Shown here piece after piece: positions 56,479-64,000 of a DNA stretch of 64,000 nucleotides. How positions within the stretch are numbered: position 1 is the first letter of the stretch; every line of letters begins with the position of its first letter. The stretch is taken from contig OX359194.1 of the NCBI GenBank assembly GCA_947172415.1, positions 1 through 64,000 on the forward strand. The letters are read 5' to 3'. Both the position numbers and the translations under genes were made by a program. The notes under the pieces were generated by a model. The model searched no databases. It saw only the letters and a list, made by a program, of their open reading frames with translations, and was not told the DNA's origin. Source of the stretch: Chondrosia reniformis (taxonomy: Eukaryota > Porifera > Demospongiae > Chondrillida > Chondrillidae).

Positions 56479-59025
56479 GAGTAATCAATCAGAATTGGGA
56501 CACATCAGAATTGGGACACCTGGTTCTCGGCGAATACAAGGGCTATGAACTTCAAACTTGGACTGACTTGTAGCTCTCATCAAACGTAATTCACATGCTT
56601 ACAACAAGACGGATGCATCTGGATTTCGCTGAGAACGAGCGGTTTATCTAGCTGTCCCAAAACAATCAAAATTAGGACAGTTTAATCAGAAATGGGACAC
56701 TCGCATCTGGTGCCTTCAGTTTTAGACGGATATGGCTCTAACTTGCACAGAAGGTAGCCCTATGCCTCCTCTAAGAAGTGTCCTACTTTCATCGGAAACC
56801 ATCTGAAACCCACTGAATGTGGCCACGACGATCCTAACACATTCTCCCAATCGGAAATGGGACAGCTCCCCTATCAGAAATGGGAACAATGTTGGAAGCT
56901 GGTTCTCGGCGAATACCGGAGCTATCGGCTTCAAATAAGGATTGAAATGTAGCTCTCCTCGCAGCCGATTGGCATGCTTACAACCAGACAGTTAGGTCCC
57001 GGTTTCGCAGAGAACGAGCGGTTCATCTTGATGCCCTGAAACAATCAAAATTGGGACACTTTCATTATGAACAGAAGAAGTACATCTGACTCCTTCAGTT
57101 TTAGACGGACATGCATCTAAGTTGCACAGAAGGAAGCTCTATGTCTCCTCTAAGAAATAGTCCACTTTCAGTGAAAACCGTTTGAATTCCACTGAATGCG
57201 GCCATGCACGACTATCACAACATAATACTCGCCCAATCAGAAATTGGGGTCTTGTTTGCAGCTGGTTCTCTGTGAATACTGGAGCTATCGGCTTCAAACA
57301 AGGATTGAAGTGTAGCTCTGTTTGCAGCTGATTGGCAGCAGAGAATGAGCAATTTATCTGGATGCTCAAAAACATTCAGAATTGGGACACCGTATGCGCG
57401 GTCATGAGTGCACATGCATGAACAGACACTTATAATCTTATGAATATTTACACAAAGCACATGAAGGATACAGCCCATATGCAAGTCAGACTTGCAACTA
57501 CAGCACACTAGGATACAAAAGGGAGATGCATACATGAACAAACATTAGTACATGAATATGTACAGAGCATATGGAGAATACAGTCCATGGTCAGGTTAAA
57601 AACGGGAAATACACATGAACAGATGCTACATTATAATCACAGATCTATATAACACATAAGGAATATATAATAACTTAATTCAGTTAAATGATTATACTTT
57701 AATGCAAATTTGTGTGCATGGTTTATTACATAATAATTAAAAATGTAATTTTGAAAATTAACTGAGGTTCTGTTTAAAAAGGCTTCATTTCTGAGCTTTA
57801 TAGAGTGATTTGGATTCACAAGACTTGGCCAAAAGCATTTCTACCCTTTGACCCTCATGTGTGCAGATGCATGATGGCTTAATTAGGAAATCACTGATTG
57901 AAGTCTTCTGGAGAAGAGGCACAGATTTACCACTGTGTAGTGGTGGTGACACCACACCTTGAACCTGGCATATTCAGACATTGAAACAACTAAACATCTC
58001 TCTCTATCACTGCGCATTGCCCTTTCTGCCTCGTGTGCTGAACTGCCAGAGGTACCATCACAATTGAAGTGACTGCACCAGCAGCAACCTTTTTTCTTCA
58101 GGTGCTTTTTACGGTGTCCCAATTCTGAATGTTTTTGAGCATCCAGATAAATTGCTCATTCTCTGCTGCCAATCAGCTGCAAACAGAGCTACACTTCAAT
58201 CCTTGTTTGAAGCCGATAGCTCCAGTATTCACAGAGAACCAGCTGCAAACAAGACCCCAATTTCTGATTGGGCGAGTATTATGTTGCGATAGTCGTGCAT
58301 GGCCGCATTCAGTGGAATTCAAACGGTTTTCACTGAAAGTGGACTATTTCTTAGAGGAGACATAGAGCTTCCTTCTGTGCGACTTAGATGCATGTCCGTC
58401 TAAAACTGAAGGAGTCAGATGTACTTCTTCTGTTCATAATGAAAGTGTCCCAATTTTGATTGTTTCAGGGCATCAAGATGAACCGCTCGTTCTCTGCGAA
58501 ACCGGGACCTAACTGTCTGGTTGTAAGCATGCCAATCGGCTGCGAGGAGAGCTACATTTCAATCCTTATTTGAAGCCGATAGCTCCGGTATTCGCCGAGA
58601 ACCAGCTTCCAACATTGTTCCCATTTCTGATAGGGGAGCTGTCCCATTTCCGATTGGGAGAATGTGTTAGGATCGTCGTGGCCACATTCAGTGGGTTTCA
58701 GATGGTTTCCGATGAAAGTAGGACACTTCTTAGAGGAGGCATAGGGCTACCTTCTGTGCAAGTTAGAGCCATATCCGTCTAAAACTGAAGGCACCAGATG
58801 CGAGTGTCCCATTTCTGATTAAACTGTCCTAATTTTGATTGTTTTGGGACAGCTAGATAAACCGCTCGTTCTCAGCGAAATCCAGATGCATCCGTCTTGT
58901 TGTAAGCATGTGAATTACGTTTGATGAGAGCTACAAGTCAGTCCAAGTTTGAAGTTCATAGCCCTTGTATTCGCCGAGAACCAGGTGTCCCAATTCTGAT
59001 GTGTCCCAATTCTGATTGATTACTC
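56479..59025. mobile_element. Foldback DNA transposon with 916-bp inverted arms and TA target duplication
   Basis: Left arm 56479-57394 and right arm 58110-59025 are inverted copies of equal length (916 bp) with near-perfect identity. Both ends read GAGTAATCAATCAGAATTGG going inward. It is flanked by TA (56477-56478 and 59026-59027). The unoccupied site GATATAGTACCATAC is present at about 45652-45666 and 62234-62248 in the same satellite context, so the insertion is exact. TA duplication fits the Tc1/mariner (IS630) superfamily. The arms contain three imperfect ~370-bp internal repeats and many copies of an AATTGGGACA motif. No transposase is encoded, so it is non-autonomous. Arm frames (78 and 70 codons) are mirrored in both arms and have no recognisable domain. 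Confidence 0.92.
57395..58109. other. Loop (central region) of the foldback element
   Basis: 715 bp of single-copy AT-rich sequence between the arms. A minus-strand frame (about 58120-57883) starts at TTG and reads HLKKKGCCWCSHFNCDG and then SEYARFKVWCHHHYTVVNL. It has Cys/His pairs but no family I can name. It may be captured host or former transposase sequence. Confidence 0.5.
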
Positions 59026-60960
59026 TAGTACCATACATTAAATTTAAATGGCAGAATCTAATGTACATTAAATTCTGCAACTCATTCAAATGGACAGATA
59101 TCAAGCTGAAACTTGGTGTCAGCATTCACAGACATCCATAAACCATTTCCAAAGCGTTTTGCAAATTTTGATGTTCATTCATATTTGCCCTATATCTCAC
59201 CATACATTAACTTTGTATACCAGAATCTAGTGTACATTTAATGCTCCAACTCATTCAAATGGACAGATATTAAGCTGAAAATTGTTCCCAGCATTCACCG
59301 ACATCCATAAACACTATCCAAAGAGTTTTTACAAATTTTGATGTTCACTCATATTTGCCCTATATCTCACCATACATTAACTTTGTATACCAGAATCTAA
59401 TGTACATTTAATGTTCCAACTCATTCAAATGGACAGATATTAAGCTGAAAATTGTTCCCAGCATTCACCGACATCCATAAACAATATCCAAAGAGTTTTT
59501 ACAAATTTTGATGTTCACTCATATTTGCCCTATATCTCACCATACATTTACTTTGTATACCAGAATCTAATGTACATTTAATGCTCCAGCTCATTCAAAT
59601 GGACAAATATCAAGCTGAAACTTGGTCAAAGCATTCACAGACATCCATAAACCATTTCCAAAGCGTTTTGCAAATTTTGATGTTCACTCATATTTGCCCT
59701 ATATATATCTCACCATACATTTACTTTGTATACCAGAATCTAATGTACATTTAATGCTCCAACTCATTCAAATGGACAAATATCAAACTGAAACTTGGTC
59801 AAAGCATTCACCAACATCCATAAACCATATCCAAAGAGTTTTGCAAATTTTGATGTTCACTCATATTTGCCCTATATCTCACCATACATTTACTTTGTAT
59901 ACCAGAATCTAATGTACATTTAATACTCCAGCTCATTCAAATGGACAAATATCAAGCTGAAACTTGGTGTCAGCATTCACAGACATCCATAAACCATTTC
60001 CAAAGAGTTTTGCAAATTTTGATGTTCGCTCATATTTGCTCTATATCTCCCCATACATTAACTTTGTATACCAGAATCTAATGTACATTTAATGCTCCAA
60101 CTCATTCAAATGGACAGATATCAAGCTGAAACTTGTTCACAGCATTCACCGACATCCATAAACCATATCCAAAGAGTTTTGCAAATTTTGATGTTCACTC
60201 ATATTTGCCCTATATTTCACCATACATTTACTTTGTATACCAGAATCTAATGTACATTTAATGCTCCAGCTCATTCAAATGGACAAATATCAAGCTGAAA
60301 CTTGGTCAAAGCATTCACAGACATCCATAAACCATTTCCAAAGCGTTTTGCAAATTTTGATGTTCACTCATATTTGCCCTATATCTCACCATACATTTAC
60401 TTTGTATACCAGAATCTAATGTACATTTAATGCTCCAACTCATTCAAATGGACAAATATCAAACTGAAACTTGGTCAAAGCATTCACCAACATCCATAAA
60501 CCATATCCAAAGAGTTTTGCAAATTTTGATGTTCACTCATATTTGCCCTATATCTCACCATACATTTACTTTGTATACCAGAATCTAATGTACATTTAAT
60601 ACTCCAGCTCATTCAAATGGACAAATATCAAGCTGAAACTTGGTGTCAGCATTCACAGACATCCATAAACCATTTCCAAAGAGTTTTGCAAATTTTGATG
60701 TTCGCTCATATTTGCTCTATATCTCACCATACATTAACTTTGTATACCAGAATCTAATGTACATTTAATGCTCCAACTCATTCAAATGGACAGATATCAA
60801 GCTGAAACTTGTTCACAGCATTCACCGACATCCATAAACCATATCCAAAGAGTTTTGAAAATTTTGATGTTCACTCATATTTGCCCTATATCTCACCATA
60901 CGTACATTAACTTTGTATACCAGAATCTAATGTACATTTAATGCTAGAACTTGGTTAAAT

Positions 60961-62152
60961 GGATAATGGAGATAAACTCATTGGACAAGCTTTTATGGAT
61001 GCCTATGAAAGCTGACACCAAGTTTAAGCATATTTGCCTATTTGCAGAGTTACAGCACTAAAGTATATACGAATTTATGAAGTAAAGAATATTTATATCG
61101 TGCGATACTTTCATACAAAAATATCGGAATACCTCAAAAAGTTTTTACATGCTTAGACTAGAAAGACAAAAAACAGTCCAAAACACAGCTATCAGAAGGT
61201 ATCTATATATAAATAGGTAGCCATCATCCTTTTACAGCACTTGAAATTGAGTGTGGCTGGTTATAGTGTTAAACGTTGATATCGGAACTCCTCTCGCTAA
61301 AATCGTTTCTACATGGGACCAGAAAAGCTGCTCTCCTCGGCCTATGAAGTGGCACACAGGGTTTTATCCATTTTTCTCAGTTTGGAGACGAACCACAAAT
61401 ACTGAATATAGGTGTAAAATTGCTTGAAACGATGCGTTGATCTGTAATTACCTTGAAATAATTGGACTATATTTTTTCGCAAATACCCTATTCTTAAGTA
61501 TGGAAACGCACCAACCACAACCGTTTTCTTCCTAAATTTTGTTGTTTAAATAGGAGCGAAAAACCTTATAAAGTAGGCCTACCTGGACACATCTCTATGG
61601 TGGTAGCGGTTCCCATAGAGGTTGGTAGTGCTTAGACTCTGAAGCTGTCTCCTAATCGGTTGGTGCCATAGAGACGTGCTCACCAATAATCCGGATTTCG
61701 GGGGGGTTCCACGTAATGTGGGATTGGCATCTGATATCTTAGGATTCATATGAGTCGGCCATATCGAGAAGAACTGGTTCTTCTCACGCAAGTGACACCC
61801 AAAGCTCAACTCGGCAGAGCGTTACCACCGATCCCGGCCTCTGAGCGTCGTGGATGGTAGCGTTCGGTATGGTCCAACTTTTTTTCTTTGGAGTTTCGTT
61901 GGCTATCGATTGGTGAAATTTCACTTTAACGACATTAATAAAATATATATGGATAGATATTACTTCAACAAAAATCAAGTACTACTGAGTGAATATCCAT
62001 GTCCATAAAAATCTGTGAAATCGTTCTACTTTTTCAGATATATATACATATACACTGCAAGTACGAAATTTATTACTCTAGGTCGGCCATTTATAGTATT
62101 ACGCAATTATGAAACTCTACATTTAATACCACAAATGAACATATATCAAGCT
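60961..62152 (+). repeat. Satellite spacer block, copy 5
   Basis: About 1192 bp, nearly identical to copies 2-4. The monomers to its right include the intact site corresponding to the foldback insertion point. Confidence 0.93.
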
Positions 62153-64000
62153 GAAACAGCATTCACAGACATCCATAAAACATATCCAAAGAGTTCTGCA
62201 AATTTTGATGTTCATTCATATTTGCCCTACGTAGATATAGTACCATACATTAAATTTAAATGGCAGAATCTAATGTACATTAAATTCTGCAACTCATTCA
62301 AATGGACAGATATCAAGCTGAAACTTGGTGTCAGCATTCACAGACATCCATAAACCATTTCTAAAGCGTTTTGCAAATTTTGATGTTCACTCATATTTGC
62401 CCTACGTATATCTCACCATACATTACCAGAATCTAATGTACATTTAATGTTCCAGCTCATTCAAATGGACAAATATCAAGCTGAAACTTGGTGTCAGCAT
62501 TCACAGACATCCATAAACCATTTCCAAAGCGTTTTGCAAATTTTGATGTTCACTCATATTTGCCCTATATCTCACCATACATTTACTTTGTATACCAGAA
62601 TCTAATGTACATTTAATGCTCCAGCTCATTCAAATGGACAAATATCAAGCTGAAACTTGGTCAAAGCATTCACAGACATCCATAAACTATTTCCAAAGCG
62701 TTTTGCAAATTTTGATATTCACTCATATTTGCTCTATATCTCACCATACATTTACTTTGTATACCAGAATCTAATGTACATTTAATGCTCCAGCTCATTC
62801 AAATGGACAAATATCAAGCTGAAACTTGGTGTCAGCATTCACAGACATCCATAAACCATTTCCAAAGAGTTTTGCAAATTTTGATGTTCACTCATATTTG
62901 CCCTACGTATATCTCACCATACATTACCAGAATCTAATGTACATTTAATGTTGCAGCTCATTCAAATGGACAAATATCAAGCTGAAACTTGGTCACAGCA
63001 TTCACCAACATCCATAAACCATATCCAAAGAGTTTTGCAAATTTTGATGTTCACTCATATTTGCCCTATATCTCACCATACATTTACTTTGTATACCAGA
63101 ATCTAATGTACATTTAATGCTCCAACTCATTCAAATGGACAGATATTAAGCTGAAAATTGTTCCCAGCATTCACCGACATCCATAAACACTATCCAAAGA
63201 GTTTTTACAAATTTTGATGTTCACTCATATTTGCCCTATATATATCTCACCATACATTAACTTTGTATACCAGAATCTAATGTACATTTAATGCTCCAAC
63301 TCATTCAAATGGACAGATATTAAGCTGAAAATTGTTCCCAGCATTCACCGACATCCATAAACAATATCCAAAGAGTTTTTACAAATTTTGATGTTCACTC
63401 ATATTTGCCCTACGTATATCTCACCATACATTTACTTTGTATACCAGAATCTAATGTACATTTAATGCTCCAGCTCATTCAAATGGACAAATATCAAGCT
63501 GAAACTTGGTCAAAGCATTCACAGACATCCATAAACCATTTCCAAAGCGTTTTGCAAATTTTGATATTCACTCATATTTGCTCTATATCTCACCATACAT
63601 TTACTTTGTATACCAGAATCTAATGTACATTTAATACTCCAGCTCATTCAAATGGACAAATATCAAGCTGAAACTTGGTGTCAGCATTCACAGACATCCA
63701 TAAACCATTTCCAAAGAGTTTTGCAAATTTTGATGTTCACTCATATTTGCCCTACGTATATCTCACCATACATTACCAGAATCTAATGTACATTTAATGT
63801 TGCAGCTCATTCAAATGGACAAATATCAAGCTGAAACTTGGTCACAGCATTCACCAACATCCATAAACCATATCCAAAGAGTTTTGCAAATTTTGATGTT
63901 CACTCATATTTGCCCTATATCTCACCATACATTTACTTTGTATACCAGAATCTAATGTACATTTAATGCTCCAACTCATTCAAATGGACAGATATTAAGC

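Larger units (their letters stand above)
43991..64000. repeat. Satellite domain: ~169-bp monomers punctuated by 1.19-kb blocks
   Basis: Tandem AT-rich monomers of ~169 bp run to the right edge. Spacing of the landmark TGTTCA[CT]TCATATTTG is 169 bp (for example 46141, 46310, 46483, 46652). A typical unit contains CCATACATTAACTTTGTATA, CCAGAATCTAATGTACATTT, CATTCAAATGGACAGATATC, GCATTCACAGACATCCATAA and GTTTTGCAAATTTTGATGTT. The runs between the five spacer blocks hold roughly 20, 14, 9, 12 and at least 11 monomers. Recurrent multi-monomer variants show that segments several monomers long have been duplicated. No transcript-like gene was found; small conserved frames are consequences of DNA identity. 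Confidence 0.95.

Noticed and set aside
57139-58782. Mirrored 78- and 70-codon frames in the two arms of the foldback element as transposase pieces
   Set aside because: They are the same DNA read in opposite arms, have no DDE or DNA-binding motif and are interrupted by sub-repeat boundaries.

Overview
The window is the left end of a eukaryotic chromosome. It opens with about 1.45 kb of CCCTAA telomere repeat, followed by subtelomeric arrays, a cluster of intron-rich animal genes, and at least 20 kb of satellite DNA that runs off the right edge. The gene set (synaptonemal complex protein SYCP1, ciliary CCDC40, a UCP4-type mitochondrial carrier, CDC37, a leishmanolysin-like protease, transaldolase) is metazoan. 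Many introns are only 50-100 bp and the intergenic DNA is AT-rich. I infer an early-branching animal, most likely a sponge; the phylum is an inference and not read directly from a marker.

Layout. 1-1450 telomere; 1451-2386 a homogeneous 14-bp telomere-derived array; 2387-2660 degenerate telomere repeats, partly inverted; 2728-3650 a degenerate 10-bp-period array. 4302-5600 (-) is a GT77-type glycosyltransferase, divergent by 27 bp from a broken, truncated CCDC40 copy (5628-7221, +). 7582-8520 (+) is an intronless UCP4-like carrier. 8874-11187 (-) is transaldolase (8 exons). 12245-16851 (-) is a leishmanolysin-like metalloprotease (15 exons). 17153-25100 (-) is SYCP1 (26 exons). 25101-35670 is mostly without recognisable genes, with one small secreted-protein gene (30664-31237, -) and one unassigned exon pair (29040-29752, +). 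35671-43777 (-) is CDC37 (13 exons). The exon models of transaldolase, the metalloprotease, SYCP1 and CDC37 were built by hand from GT/AG sites. Each closes in frame across every exon, giving 329, 529, 1142 and 379 residues.

From about 44 kb to the end lies a tandem array of ~169-bp monomers, punctuated five times by a nearly identical ~1.19-kb block. Inside it sits a 2547-bp foldback transposon with two 916-bp inverted arms and a TA target duplication, for which intact empty sites exist elsewhere in the same array.

The genes do not form one pathway; they are ordinary housekeeping, meiotic and ciliary genes that happen to be subtelomeric. The unusual content is structural. Many introns carry a private minisatellite. 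Two introns of the protease gene contain tandem copies of the next exon's acceptor and first bases. One gene of a tight divergent pair is a pseudogene. The satellite has a block-plus-monomer architecture.
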